Shown: positions 42,590 to 53,588 of the stretch, piece by piece
Layout: each line of letters begins with the position of its first letter
Position numbering within the stretch: position 1 is the stretch's first letter
NCBI GenBank assembly: GCA_963575745.1
Contig: CAUYUJ010009791.1
Coordinates: forward strand, 224,767 to 288,766
From: Prorocentrum cordatum
Lineage: Eukaryota; Sar; Dinophyceae; Prorocentrales; Prorocentraceae
DNA: 64,000 nt
Direction: 5' to 3'
Notes under the pieces: model-generated
What the model was told of the DNA's origin: nothing
What the model saw: only the letters and a program-made list of their open reading frames with translations
Databases searched by the model: none
Made by a program: the position numbers and the translations under genes

Positions 42590-43560
42590 GGTGGCCGAGG
42601 CGCTCTACCAAACGGGCGGTGGCATTGGGCCTTGGGCCCCGAGTGGGGCTCCCTATGGGGCCACGCGACGTGTGCATGGTGTGCTGCGATGGGCGTCTTG
42701 GCTCTTGGACGCATGCCCGCGGTGGCACGGGGTCTTTGGTGGTGCACCCTGTGGGGCCACGAAGCGTGCGAGGGGGTGTGCCGAACTTGGCATGCGGGCG
42801 GTGGCGCAGTCACTGGGCCCCATGGGTGGAGGTCCCGCTGGGGCCACGAAGCGCGTGAAAGGTGTGCCGAAATTTGCGTGATGGGCGCGTGCGGGCGGTG
42901 GCACGGTGGCCTTGGGTGGGGGGCTCTATTGTTCTATGGCATGGGCTCTGGCATGGGCCGCGAAACGTGCGAGGGGCGTGCTGGAATTGTTGTGGTTGGC
43001 GCATGCGGGCGGTGGCGCCTCAGGCCTTGTGGGGCTCCAAGTGGGGCCACGCAACGTGGGGGGGGGGTGTGCTGACATTGAATGTGGTGGACGCATGTGG
43101 GCGGTGTCACTGGTGGGCCGTGGGCCAATGGTTGGGCTCCCTGTGCGGCCACGCGACGCAACGTGTGAGGGGCGTGCCGAATTTTTGCGTGGTGGGCGCA
43201 TGCGGGCGGTGGCACTGCGGTCTTGGGCCAAGGCCTTGGGCCCTTGGGTGGGGCTCCCCATGTGGCCACGAAGCGTGTGAGGGGTGTGCTGAACTCGGCG
43301 TGGTGGGCGCATGCGCGCGGTGGCACTGGGACATTTGGTGGAGCCCCTTATGCTGCCACGAAGCGTGTGGTGGGTGTGCCGAAATTGGCGTGGTGGACGC
43401 ATGCGGGCGGTGGCATTGGGGCCGTGGGCGCGTGGCTCATGGGGCCACGAGGCGCGCGGGATTTGTGTGCCGAGATGAGTGTATGGGAGCCTTGAGTGGA
43501 GCTCATTGGAAACCCGTGTGGGGCCACGCAACGTGTGCGGGGTGCGCCGACATCGGCCGA
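42590..43560. repeat. 100-bp tandem array, reverse orientation, related to C1 arrays
   Basis: Units of about 95-125 bases contain GGGGCCACGAAGCGTGTGAG, GGTGTGCCGAA, GGTGGGCGCATGCGGGCGG and TGGCACTGGG. These are the reverse complement of the core words of the arrays at 51.1-53.3 and 60.5-62.6 kb. There are about nine units, more diverged than in C1. ORFs across it in several frames are repeat artefacts. Confidence 0.8.
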
Positions 43561-43767
43561 TGTGGACCCCCAGTGCGTTTGATGGGCGGCGCCCGTGCCG
43601 TTGCGCGCATTAGGTCCTCGTGGTTGTCCTGTCGTGCGTCGCGTGTCGCTGGGGCCGCCTTGGTTGAGTCTTGTCTGCTGTCGCCCCTGTGTGTTTGATG
43701 CGTGGCGTTCGCGTCGTTGCGCAACGCGTTGGCCTGTTCCTCGTGATTGTCTTGGTTCAGAGGTTGC

Positions 43768-44237
43768 CTGTCGTTGCTCGCCGAGCACTGCCCCGCCCCA
43801 GCACGACCCCACCCCAGCAAGATCATCACCCAGCACGACCACATCCCAGCACGACCTCACCACAGCACGATCACACCCCAGCACGACCACGCCCCAGCAC
43901 GACCACGCCCCAGCACGACCACGCCCCAGCACGACCACCCCTCAGCACGACCACCCCCCAGCACGACCACCCCCCAGCACGCCACCCCCCAGCACGACCA
44001 CGCCCCAGCACGACCACTCCCCAGCACGAACGCACCGCCTCGGTTGAGTGGGGAATTTGTCGTCGTGGAATGTTTCGCGGGGTGTCTCGTGGACTGTTTC
44101 GCGGGGTGTCTCGTGGAATGTTTTTAGGAAAACGTTAAAAACGGTCGCCCATGTCACGTGGAATGTTTCGCGGGGTGCCTCGTGAAAGTGCCCGTCGCCC
44201 AATGCGGTGCCGTGAAGGCGTTTCCATGCCTGCGGCA

Positions 44238-44273
<36 letters not shown>

Positions 44274-44310
44274 CCCGTTTCGGTTTCGTGGGTCCATCAT
44301 GTTGTTGGCG
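43768..44310. repeat. Composite intronic element C2, copy 1
   Basis: The modules in order are a head (TGTCGTTGCTCGCCGAGCA), about 17 repeats of CCCAGCACGACCA (43790-44030), GCCTCGGTTGAGTGG, and a set of GTTTCGCGGGGTGTCTCGTG repeats. GTGCCCGTCGCCCAATGCGG and GGTTTCGTGGGTCCATC follow. The same modules in the same order occur at 57575-58090. This copy has a (TA)n insert at 44239-44275 that the other lacks. Confidence 0.85.
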
Positions 44311-45971
44311 AAAGGGCTGTGTTGTCTTATTCTGTATACATCGGGAATGGCACCCTATGTTGGAATCAGAAATGCAGCGCAATGCAGGTCATATGGGGGT
44401 TGCGCTCTAGAGAGGTACCCGTTGCCCCTGGGGCGTGTCTGGGGGGTCGTGAAGCATGGGGCGTGCCCCTGGGGAAGAACATTGCAGCCCTCGCACCACA
44501 TTTTGAACGCTCCACGTGCCCCCTCGAGTTCACCCCGAGACAACGCAACGACCGATTGGAAGCCATCACGAAGGCCGATTGGGAGACACCCTAGCCGTCC
44601 TGCGAACGCGGCCGATTGGGGAACGTCACAAGGTTCGCAGTCCAGGGCAAGTTATATCTGACGCCTCCCACGTTGTCCGCCGCGTTCCGTGTAAGAAGGG
44701 CGCGAACCTACAAACTCTGAGAAACATATGTTATCCCACGTCGTGGGGGCGTCAATCCCGCCGTATGTTCCCGCATATCGTTATCCTAAGCAGTGGCGGA
44801 ACACCTGTGTAACCCTTCATTTGGTATATATGCAACGCACTGCAAGCAACTATGGACATTGAAATCGGATAACATTGCGCAGCGCTTATGTGATCACCCT
44901 GTCCGCGCTCGGGGTGGGGGGTGGGGTGTTGACGCGTGTTCTCATGCCTACACGCGCGCGCGCCACGAGATAAACCCTGCTGCGGCGACAGCGTTCGTCA
45001 ACACCCGAAGCGCCACCAGCCCAAACGCGCCAACAACCTCCACCGAAGAAACCGCGCTGCGCGGGGCGGCGTCGGCAACCTGTCGGCCGCGACAACCGCC
45101 CATGGCATCCCCGCGCTGCGAGGGGCTCAAGTCCATCCGAAGGCGACGGCGCCTATTTACATGAACTCGGGGCGCCGCCTGCTGGGGCGACGGTGGGGGG
45201 GGGGGGCACGAGCGGCGTTCCCAGAGGGCAACATGGGTCATTCGTGCGTCAGTCGATGCTTGGGCCTCGGAAGCGGCCGTCGCAGGGGCGACCGTGTTGT
45301 CCCATTCGGCGTTCCGCGTCGGGACCGTCTGAGGGACCTCGGGGGCCCTCGACGAATCGCCCTGCAGACAGGCACCCAAACAGACCGCGTGGCATCCTCG
45401 GGCCCCGATCCGATCATATTGTTGTTTTCCTCCTGTTGCCCTTGCCCTCATGAGCCCCTCTTCTGTTTCTTCTTCCTCGTCCTGCTGTCCTGTTTTGGCG
45501 CGGCCCCGAGTTGCTGAATTACCCCAGCGTTAAATATTTGCGACGGCCCAAACTGTCGCCAACGGGGGGGGGGCACTATTAGACGTCGAGTGCGCAGTCT
45601 TGGGGCCGTCGTGGGCCATCTTCTGGGCGCGCCCCCAGACGACGCGCCCGAACGGCTCACTTCCGCGGCGGCGGCCAGCATGGTTGAGGCGCCTCCCATC
45701 CGAGGGGCCCGAGCGGCTCACATTGATGATGGGTGCGCAAGGTTGCCTTGGCACGCACGTCGATGAGCTGCCTTCCAACGTGGGGGCCCGAGGTCATGGT
45801 TTGTTGAAAGTTTTCGCCCCTTGTTTTCGGGGCAGCACTACATGCATGTTGCAGGTAAGGTATATATACCCCCAAGGCACTACGATCGAAGACGACGTTG
45901 GCGGGTACACAGGGTTTGGGATATACGTATTGATTGGCACGTGGGCAGATAGGAGCGAACAGTCTTAAACT

Positions 45972-46135
45972 GATTGTTGTTGTTGTTGTTGTTATGGTTG
46001 TTGTTGTTCTTGTTGTTGTTGTTGTTGTTGTCTGTGTTTGTTGTGATTCGTGTTGGTGTTGCTGTTGTTGCTGCTGTTCTTGCTGTTGGTGTTGTTGTTT
46101 GTTGTTGTTGGTGTTGCTGCTGGTCCTGGTTTGTT
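45972..46135. repeat. (TTG)n microsatellite
   Basis: Interrupted GTT/TTG repeats. The 25-base word starting GGTTTGTTGAAAGTTTTCGC occurs just before (45797) and just after (46128) the tract, so the tract may have expanded inside a short direct duplication. Confidence 0.85.
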
Positions 46136-46529
46136 GAAAGTTTTCGCCCCTTCGGATGGGGGAGGGCTGGGGGGTGGGCTCGAAGTATTATCTGAAACCT
46201 CTTGGGTTTGTCTTGGTTGTTTGATTGATGTATGTCGGGGGTTCTCTTGGGACATGCTCGGGTAGCTTGTGCAACCTACAGGCCGTGTGTAGCTGTTGGC
46301 GACCTTGTTGGGGCAATGTGGGGCATCAGTTGGCGTTCAATCCCTTCGCGGCCCCCTCCCATATCCAGGCCCAAGGGGTGAGGCGTGGGGGGGTGCAAAG
46401 TTCTTCCCACAACTGGGGGCCCTTTTTTCCATGGGGAAGCAAATGGTGCGTGACGCAAGCTGCGCCCAGAGGGCTGGTATGATTGTGCATGTTTCGTCGG
46501 CGTTCTCCCTCTTTCATGTTTTGCCTTAG

Positions 46530-46776
46530 GCAACGATCAAGAAGCGAGCTTCGGATGCCGTCGTGGCTGGTGAGCTCAAGACGGACTGGGTGGATGTGGC
46601 CGAGGTCGCCAAGGAGCGGCGCAAACGTGTTCGTGGCCCTCCCCGTGGCGCGCCAGCTCCAGCTTTCGCCGCGGCGCCTGGCGCACCTCCGCTTCCACCG
46701 GCGGCGCCGCTTGCGGCGGCGGCCGACGCCGACGAGGAAGCGCCAGCGCCAGACACCCCAGTCGGAGCAGAGGGCG
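46530..46776 (+). CDS. Split gene, exon 2
   Basis: It opens after TTTTGCCTTAG|G in phase 0 with ATIKKRASDAVVAGELK, a helical charged stretch, then DWVDVAEVAKERRKR, a basic cluster. It then becomes Pro/Ala-rich and acidic (ADADEEAPAPDTP), probably a disordered linker. The frame stops at 46784. A GT donor at 46777 gives the phase needed by exon 3. A much shorter version ending at 46569 before GGTGAGC has the same phase and an even better donor, so a 40-base mini-exon is a real alternative. No domain is recognised. Confidence 0.5.
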
Positions 46777-48582
46777 GTGCTTGAGCGCCACGCTTCTCTG
46801 ACTTTCGCCGTTGGCAGACAAGGTGCCCTTTCAGTTGCGACAATGGGGTCGTCGATCTGTCCTCGTGGCGGGCGCGACTCCTGGAGCGTCTGCGGGGTGA
46901 GGTCGACGATGCCCCTTGTCGCAGCCGAAAGTGTTCATTGTCTTTCGGCCCAGGCGTTCAGCCGCGCACGTTAGGAGAGCATCTGCGGGGCAGAGCTTTC
47001 CACTCTTCAGAAGCACTTGGCCGAATGCGAAGTCGGCAGCTTTTTCTCTTGGGGTAGTTGCGCTGCGAGGGCAGCGCGGCATTGCAGCGATGTCGAGAGG
47101 GCGGGCGCTCGCGCGCAGGAGCTGTGCGTGGTAGCGGTCGTGCGTTGCACGCATGTCCGTGTTTGCACTCGTGCTCTAGGGGTTGACCCGCTGTGCACTC
47201 AACGCATACAGAGGCCTTCGGCCACCACCGCTGACCCCGACGCTGGAGGCCTTGAAAAGCGCCATGCCGCCACACATCTATCACTCAATGGCCAGTTCCT
47301 CCGACAGCGGGTTCCGCCCGTCCTTAGCTAGAGCATTCGCTGGAACAGGTCCTCTGTGCTTATGCGCCGACGGTGGAAGGAAGGCCGCGATGATTCATCG
47401 TTGTTATCGGCGTCAGGATGTTTTAAGCCCTCGGCGCTCGCCAACCTCGGTGCCCCCCACCCCCGAGGGGGCTGGCGGCTCCGCGCAGAGGAGTTTGCAG
47501 TTGTTTTCGCCGACGCCGCTGATCGGCAAGTATGCTTGCGTCTGCCTCTGTGTTTTGAATGGGGACGCCATGGAGGCGCAGTTTCGTCGCAACAGAGTTC
47601 TACGGTTGGAACAGAAAACTGACGTTCATGGTGTCCGCCTCCTCCCGCGATCAGCGCGGCAGTTGGGCGGTTTCGAGGCGGCCCCACTTCCGCTTTAAGG
47701 CTACACAACATGGAGGGAGAGAAGAACGGCGATGATGTGTTGCGGTCAGCTCGCTCACACTCGAGGCGACGATGACCCCAACGAGGGCGTCCAAGGTTGA
47801 ACGTGCCACGGCGTGTCTTTTCGGACCCCAGGACAAATGGGAACGAACCCGCGGCATGCATGGTATCAACACTTCAGATAGGGCCGAGGCCGCCCAAGTG
47901 GTTACATGAACCGATGTCGTTCAATTTTGCGCGATCCACGTGGCGGCGGAAACCGATGCCCACGCCATGAAAACACGAGTTTACCGTGCGATTGTTTCGC
48001 CTGTCGTGGACGCATTCCTCCCGATCCCCCTCCCCGCTCTTCTAAGTTGAAGGCTTGGCATGTGTATCCAGCGAGTTGTTGTGTGACGCCCCCCTTCGTT
48101 GGCCAGCCTGTTGACCGTGGGCCGCCGAGAATGGCGGGGCACAGCCCTGGAAGGAAACGTGCGCAGTATACGTCCCTCTGGTTTTGCGCCATTGCCTTCG
48201 CAATCGCCTCCGCCAACTTCTCATGCTATGCCCCCCTCCGTGGCCTCCCCTTCCCCCCATTTCAGTATCATGCTCCCGATTCTTTTTTTCGGGCCGATTC
48301 AGGCGGCAACAGCGCCGAAGTCCATTTGGATCGAGCGCTGTGGCACCCGTCGGAAGCGCCATTTTGGCCACCTCTAGGATCTGCGGGGCCTCGTGCCCCA
48401 GTTGTATCGCACCACGGCGTTCGCAAGGGCGCTGATCGCAGCCATGGCCCTGGCACCTGGCGGTGGGCGGCTGGCCTCTCAGCGGGATGTGTGGCTTCAC
48501 CGAGGCCCCGCAGGTTCTGGCCAGGCTTGGGTAGGGAGGACATCTACGCATGAAGTTGCGCCACTCCCTGTCGCTCCAGCAG
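46777..48582 (+). other. Intron 2, mostly unique sequence
   Basis: No repeat family stands out. A plus-frame segment at about 47347-47530 (RWKEGRDDSSLLSASGCF and WRLRAEEFAVVFADAADR) preceded by AACAG|G looks protein-like. It could be an alternative or skipped exon. It was not included because its phases do not fit simply. Confidence 0.3.
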
Positions 48583-48892
48583 GCGAGGATTGGGAGCTCG
48601 ACTTCGATGACAGAGATCATGCATACGTGGCATCCGAGTCGGAGGAGCACTGGGCCACCGACTTCTTCGGCGTGGACCTGTACGTGGACGCAGCTGGCCA
48701 GGAGTTTGTGATTGACAAGACCACGGGGGCGCCCGACTGGCTCCACGACTGGTTGTTCGAGAGCGTCGAGTACAATTTGAAGGACATCGACAATTTGTCC
48801 GAGGGCATCGTCCGCGTCGCCGTATGCTCGCGATTCGTTGCGGGCTCCCGCTGCGTCTTGAGCCTCCTTGACTTGCACTCCAAGCTGGCTCT
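48583..48892 (+). CDS. Split gene, exon 3
   Basis: The acceptor TCGCTCCAGCAG|G is followed by EDWELDFDDRDHAYVASES, a strongly acidic segment. EEHWATDFFGVDLYVDAAG, then QEFVIDKTTGAPDWLHDW, then VEYNLKDIDNLSEGIVR follow. The stretch AGQEFVIDKTTGAPDW has the residue spacing of the C-terminal half of a WW domain, but the first Trp is too far away (29 residues) for a standard one. The 3' end is uncertain: the GT at 48822 gives phase 0, while the GT at 48893 gives the phase 2 that exon 4 requires. It is GC3-rich and read as genuine coding DNA. Confidence 0.6.
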
Positions 48893-49169
48893 GTCGACGG
48901 CGCCTGGTCAGCCGTGGAGTTGGGTGTCCGCTCGCTGGGGCCCGTGGAAGCGCCTCCTGGGAAGGCCGACGCGGCCTCGAAAGGATGGGTCGTTTGTTGG
49001 CAGGGGTCGGCGGTTCGGGCGGTTGGGGTCTGGGACATCTGCTGTATTCGGTAGTGATATTTCCATGTGATCTCGCAGTTCGGGCTTTCCCCCTTGCCTT
49101 CGGCTTTCCTTCAAACGACCCCCCTTCGTCGAGGGTAGCGTCGGCTCGCTTCCCCCCGCCTTCCCGAAG

Positions 49170-49484
49170 GTTGGGCTACCACGATCTCGTCCTCCGCAAA
49201 GCTGCAGAGAGAACACCCGTGCAAGGCGGCGAAGCGATTGTCATCCCCGAGCCTGGCGCCGACGGCAGAGTGGAGGATTTTGCTTGCGTCAGCGCCCCTG
49301 CACTCATCGCTCTGATGTCTTCTTGGTCTCACGGCAATTCTAATCAGGGGGGAATGCTTGCGGCCGACGACAGGCGCAAATGCATGGTCCACCTGGAACG
49401 TTTGTTGTCTATTCTCCCAGAAGACTTCGACTTATTCAGCTGCCTGCGGCAAATCCCATTGCCACGTCAATGTTGCTTGGTTTG
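49170..49484 (+). CDS. Split gene, exon 4
   Basis: After the acceptor CCGCCTTCCCGAAG|G the frame reads LGYHDLVLRKAAERTPVQ, GGEAIVIPEPGADGRVED, FACVSAPALIALMSSWSHG and MVHLERLLSILPEDFDLF. The composition is typical of a folded, mixed helical protein. The preferred end is before GTGTATGTTC at 49485 (phase 2, matching exon 5). An alternative AG|GC donor at 49373/49374 has the same phase and would drop 37 residues. An acceptor at 49133 would add 12 residues at the start. No family is recognised. Confidence 0.55.
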
Positions 49485-49534
49485 GTGTATGTTCAGACCA
49501 CCTTCGGCGAAGGCGTAGCATGTGATGCCTGTCG

Positions 49535-49700
49535 TTGCCTCTTCCTCCCCCTCCTCCTCCTCGCCCTTCTCCTTCTCGTCCAAGCCCCGTTCCTCATCCT
49601 GTTCCTCCCCATCCTCGTCCTCCTCCTCTTGTTCCTCCTCCTCCTCTCCCCCCTCCTCCTCATTATCTTCATCCTCCTCCTTGCCCTCATCATTCATCTC
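49535..49700. repeat. (CTC)n microsatellite
   Basis: Interrupted CTC/CCT repeats immediately after exon 4. Confidence 0.9.
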
Positions 49701-51134
49701 TTATCCTTCTCCCAGGGGTGGATGCGCGGGTAGGGGCATCGGTTGGGCAGGGGCACAGGGGGGGGCTGGCCTGTTCACGGCGCCGCGCAAAGCTGCACGA
49801 CGGCGTAACACGTCACAATAAAACGCAATGCGGTTACGCTGGCATGAATTGTTTTCTCCAACGCACGCGCCTTCGTCTCTTCACACGTTTTCATGGTTCC
49901 TCCCTTCTCCTTGCCTTCCCCTCCCCTCGCCATCCTGATTATATTCCCTCGCTGTTTCGGGGCAAGGCAAGTCGACGGTCCAAGGCGCCTGAACGTGACT
50001 GGGGTTGCGGCGGCGGATATGTTTGCCCGTCCCACGACGCCTGTTGTTTCAATGGTGAGCTCGTCGGGCCTGCACCGCAGCGCTTCCGCGTGTCTGGCGG
50101 GGTCGTCCGAGGGGGGCCATTGCTCGACATATATTCGGCCGCCCCCCCCGCTTTGCGGCCGACAGCGACCAAGGGAGGCACGCGTGTATCTAGCAGCCTT
50201 CGGCTCATGCCGCCATCGTGCCTGGGTTGTGCCTGTGAGGCCACGCGCGCGCTTGTACGCATTTCTTGGGGCGGGTTTCCGCGGGATTCCCTGGCGCAGT
50301 TGGTATGCCTCTTTGGGTTTGTTTCGTGCCCTCTTGACCTCACTTTAGCGGGCCAGGGGGCGTCCATTGGGGCCCACTGAGCCAGTCGGAGTATCGCGCG
50401 GCACGGGGGGGGGCTCTTCGGGCCTCTTGGGATTTGTCGGGGTGGAAGGCCCGAGTTCTTGGGTTCGATATGTATTGCTCATAAATGAGACCGCGACTGG
50501 TTCAACATAGGCACGTTAGGCTAGAGCGGGTCTTGCGTCGGCGCAAATCCCACGGGGAGTTGTTGTAATCCGAAGGATTTACTGTTGCAAAACATGGCAA
50601 GGGTCACAGATTTGGCTGCCCCCCTGAGGATCTATGATGCAAACAAGGGTCCCAGGGTTGGCGGGCCTTTGTTGGGAATTACTGATGCAAAAATGGGCCC
50701 CAGATTTGGCGGGCCCCTCAGGGGATGTCCTGGCTGTCCCGTAGCAAAAACCAATTGTTTCTGAAGTGAGTTCTGCCCAAGAAATTGATTGACGCAGAAA
50801 TGAACCCATATTGAGTTGACCTGGGTGTTGTGTTATGTTGTGCGTTTCCCAGCCGTCCTGTGGTGTTGGCCCTTGGTTTGAAGAGACAGCGCCCCGCGTC
50901 CCTCCTTCCCCCCGCTGCCTCCTCCCCCTCCCCCTCCCCCATCCCATCATCATCACCATCACCATCATCATCATCATCAGCATCAGCATCATCATCATCA
51001 TCATCAGTATGACCACCACCATCATCATCATCATCAGCATCAGCACCCTCATTATCATCATCATCATCATCATCATCACCATCACCATCATAATCATCAG
51101 CATCGTCCTCATCACCATCATCATCATCACCCAC

Positions 51135-52640
51135 TTCGGCACACCCCTCACGTGTTTCGTGGCCCCATAGGGGGCTCCACCGAAGGTCCCAGTGGGTGTG
51201 CCCGTATGCTCCCCGCACACCCATGTCTCATTGCCCCTCGCACGTTTCGCGGCCCCATTGGGGGCTCCACCGAACGCCCCAATGGGTGTGCCCGCATGCG
51301 TCCCGCACACCCATGTCGGCACACCCCTCACACGTTTCGCGGCTCCATAGGGGGGCCCACCGAAGGTCCAAGTAGGTGTGCCCGCATGCGTCCCGCACAC
51401 CCATGTCGGCGCACCCCTCGCACGTTTCGTGGCCCCGTAGGGGGCCCCACCGAAGGTCCCAATGGGTGTACCCGCATGCGTCCCGCACACTCCTGTTGGC
51501 ACACCCCTCGCACGCTTCGCGGCCCCACATGGTGGCCCCGCCGACAGTCCCAGCGGGCGTGCCCGCACGCGTCCCGCACACCCATATTTCGGCACACCCC
51601 TCACAGAATTCGTGGCCCCACAGGGGGCCCCACCGAAGGTCCCAGTGGGTGTGCCCGCGTGCACCTCGCACACACATTTCTGCCCACCCACGCTTCGTGG
51701 CCCCATGGGGGGCTCCGCCGAAGGTCCCAGTGGGTGTGCCCGCATGCGTACCGCACACCCTTTTCGGCACACCCCTCGCATGTTTCGTGGCCCCATAAGG
51801 AGCTCAACCGAAGGTCCCAGCGGGTGTGCCCGTATGCGTCCGCCACCACCCATGTCGGCATACCCCTCACACGCTTCGTGGCCCCATAAGGGGCCCGACC
51901 GAAGGTCACAGTGGGCGTGCCCACGTGCGCCCCGCACACGCATTTCGGCACAGCTTCGTGGCCCCATAGGGAGCTCCACCGATGGTCCCAGTGGGTGTGC
52001 CTGCATGCGTCCCGCACGCCCATTTCGGCACACCCCTCGCACGTGTCGTGGTCCCATAGGGAGCCCCACCGTCGGACTTAGTGGGTGTGCCCGCATGCGT
52101 CCCGCACACCCATATTTCGGCCCACCCCTCACACGTTTCGTGGCCCCATAGGGAGCTCCACCGAAGGTCCCAGTGCGTGTGCCTGCATGCGTCCCGTACG
52201 CCCATTTCGGCACACCCCTCGCATGTTTCGTGGCCTCATAGGGAACTCCACCGAACGTCTCAGTGGGTGTGCCCGCTTGCGTCCCTCACACCCATATTTC
52301 GGCACACCCCTCACTTGTTTCGCGGCCGCATAAGGAACCCCACAGAAGGTCTCAGTGGGCGTGCCCGCATGCGCCCCGCACGCCCATTTCGGCACACCCC
52401 TCACACGCTTCGTGGCCCCATAGGGAGCTCCACCGAAGGTCCCAGTGGGAGTGCCCGCATGCGTCCCGCACGCACATTTCGGCACGCCCCTCGCACGCTT
52501 CGCGGTCCCGTAGGGGGCCCCACCGAAGGTCCCAACGGGTGTGCCCGCATGCGTCCCGCACGCCCATTTCGGCACACCCCTCGCACGCTTCGTGGCCCCA
52601 TAGGGGGCCCCACCGAAGGTCCTAGTGTGTGCGTGCCCGC
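51135..52640. repeat. C1 A-array, about 16 units of 90 bp
   Basis: Consensus words are GCACACCCCTCGCACG, TTTCGTGGCCCCATAGGG, AGCTCCACCGAAGGTCCC, AGTGGGTGTGCCCGCATGC and GTCCCGCACACCCATTTCGG. CACGTTTCG recurs at 51149, 51241, 51331, 51421 and 51511. Since 90 is a multiple of three, long ORFs with repeated peptides appear in several frames and are rejected as proteins. Confidence 0.9.
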
Positions 52641-53275
52641 ATGCGTCCACCACCACCCAGTACAGCCATCGCCCCTTTCGTTTCACCCACCCAGTACAGC
52701 GTTTCGTGGCCCCATGGGGGGCTCCACCGAAGGTCCCAGTGGCACCGCCCGCATGCGTCCGCCACCACCCAGCACAGCCCTTGCTCCTTGCGCTTCGCCC
52801 ACACAGTACAACGCTTCCTGGCCCCATGGGGGGCTCCACCGAAGGTCGCAGTGGCACCGCCCGCGTGCGTCCGCCACCACCCAGCACAGCCCTTGCTCCT
52901 TGCGTTTCATCCACCCAGTACAGCGCTTCGTGGCCCCATGGGGGGCCCACCGAAGGTCCCAGTGGCACCGCCCGCATGCGTCCGCCACCACCCAGCACAG
53001 TCATTGTTCCTTGCGTTTCACCGACCCAGTACCGCGCTTCGTGGCCCCATGGGGGGCTCCACCGAAGGTCCCAGTGGCACAGCCCGCATGCGTCCGCCAC
53101 CACCCAGCACAGCCCTTGCTCCCTGAGTTTCGCCCACCCAGTACAGCGCTTCGTGGCCCCATAGGGAGCTCCAGGGAACGTCCCAGTGGCACCGCCCGCA
53201 TGCGTCCGCCACCACCCAACACAGCCCGTGCTCCCTACGTCTCACCAACCCAGTACAGCGTTTCGTGCCCCCAAA
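52640..53275. repeat. C1 B-array, about six units of 111 bp
   Basis: Each unit shares TTCGTGGCCCCATGGGGGG and CTCCACCGAAGGTCCCAGTG with the A unit but carries a different insert, GTCCGCCACCACCCAGCACA, GCCCTTGCTCCTTGCG and CACCCACCCAGTACAGCG. GCCACCACCC recurs at 52761, 52872, 52984 and about 53095. Confidence 0.9.
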
Positions 53276-53398
53276 GGGACTTCCACCGAGGAAGATATTC
53301 ACAATCGGGGTGCTCACAACTACATGTGGTTGGGTTTTCGCCAGGCTAATTTTCCAGCGGCCGCTGTGAATCCCCTCGTTTCAAGACCCATGCTCCAG

Positions 53399-53515
53399 GC
53401 AACTGCCGCAACAGAGCACATCGATTGAGTTTCGGGGGCGTGCTGTGTACAAGGGGGATGAAGATAGACACCCCTTCTTTTGCAAATGCCGCCTCTGTAA
53501 ACTAAGCCGATTGAG
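53399..53515 (+). CDS. Split gene, exon 5 (short, Cys-containing)
   Basis: The frame reads QLPQQSTSIEFRGRAVYKG, then DEDRHPFFCKCRLCKLSRL. The CKCRLC cluster could ligand a metal, but no full zinc-finger pattern is visible. The acceptor CATGCTCCAG|G supplies the single base that exon 4 needs. The proposed exit is GAG|GC at 53515/53516, leaving a 73-base GC-AG intron before exon 6 with matching phase. GC3 is lower than in the neighbouring exons, so this exon is less secure. The same frame stays open to 53873, but exon 6 clearly uses another frame. Confidence 0.4.
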
Positions 53516-53588
53516 GCGAAATACTTGGGCAGGCGCCTACTTCATGCTGACGGCGTGGTGGCGGACGCGAGGTGCTCTCGCAAGACAG

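Larger units (their letters stand above)
39239..46529 (+). other. Intron 1 (about 7.3 kb), repeat-filled
   Basis: It has a GC donor (AAG|GC) and an acceptor TTTTGCCTTAG|G preceded by a pyrimidine tract CTCCCTCTTTC. It contains GGAGGGA repeats, degenerate CTTGGGGC words, a palindrome, (ACT)n, the reversed 100-bp array, element C2 copy 1 and (TTG)n. The stretches 39550-41060 and 44320-45970 look unique and hold nothing recognisable. Confidence 0.5.
50850..53353. repeat. Composite intronic element C1, copy 1 (2.5 kb)
   Basis: Module order: a head (CCCAGCCGTCCTGTGG, then TTTGAAGAGACAGCGCCCCG and CTTCCCCCCGCTGCCTCC); (CAT)n at 50938-51130; an A-array of 90-bp units; a B-array of 111-bp units; and a tail (GAAGATATTCACAATCGG, CATGTGGTTGGGTTTTCGCC). 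Every module recurs in the same order and orientation at 60257-62699. No ORF with a known mobile-element protein is present, and obvious terminal repeats are not seen. Confidence 0.85.
49485..53398 (+). other. Intron 4 (about 3.9 kb) hosting element C1 copy 1
   Basis: It contains (CTC)n at 49535-49700, an unremarkable stretch at 49710-50840 with no gene supported, and the complete C1 element. Its 3' end, ACCCATGCTCCAG|G, lies 45 bases after the end of C1. Confidence 0.5.

Noticed and set aside
43790-44030. CRISPR-like regular repeat of CCCAGCACGACCA
   Set aside because: The 13-mers are directly tandem without spacers and recur as part of element C2.
44239-44275. TATA-box promoter in the (TA)n run
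   Set aside because: It is a dinucleotide insertion absent from the other C2 copy and sits inside an intron with no gene start downstream.
48350-48362. GCCATTTTGGCC as a relic of the dinoflagellate spliced leader
   Set aside because: Only a short word resembles the leader. The rest of the leader is missing, and a similar palindrome near 6738 is also unrelated.
50579-52213. 544-codon minus-strand ORF with 30-residue periodic peptide
   Set aside because: It is the translation of the 90-bp C1 array. Equally long frames exist on plus, the peptide drifts without selection-like conservation, and the ORF runs into a (CAT)n poly-Met tract.
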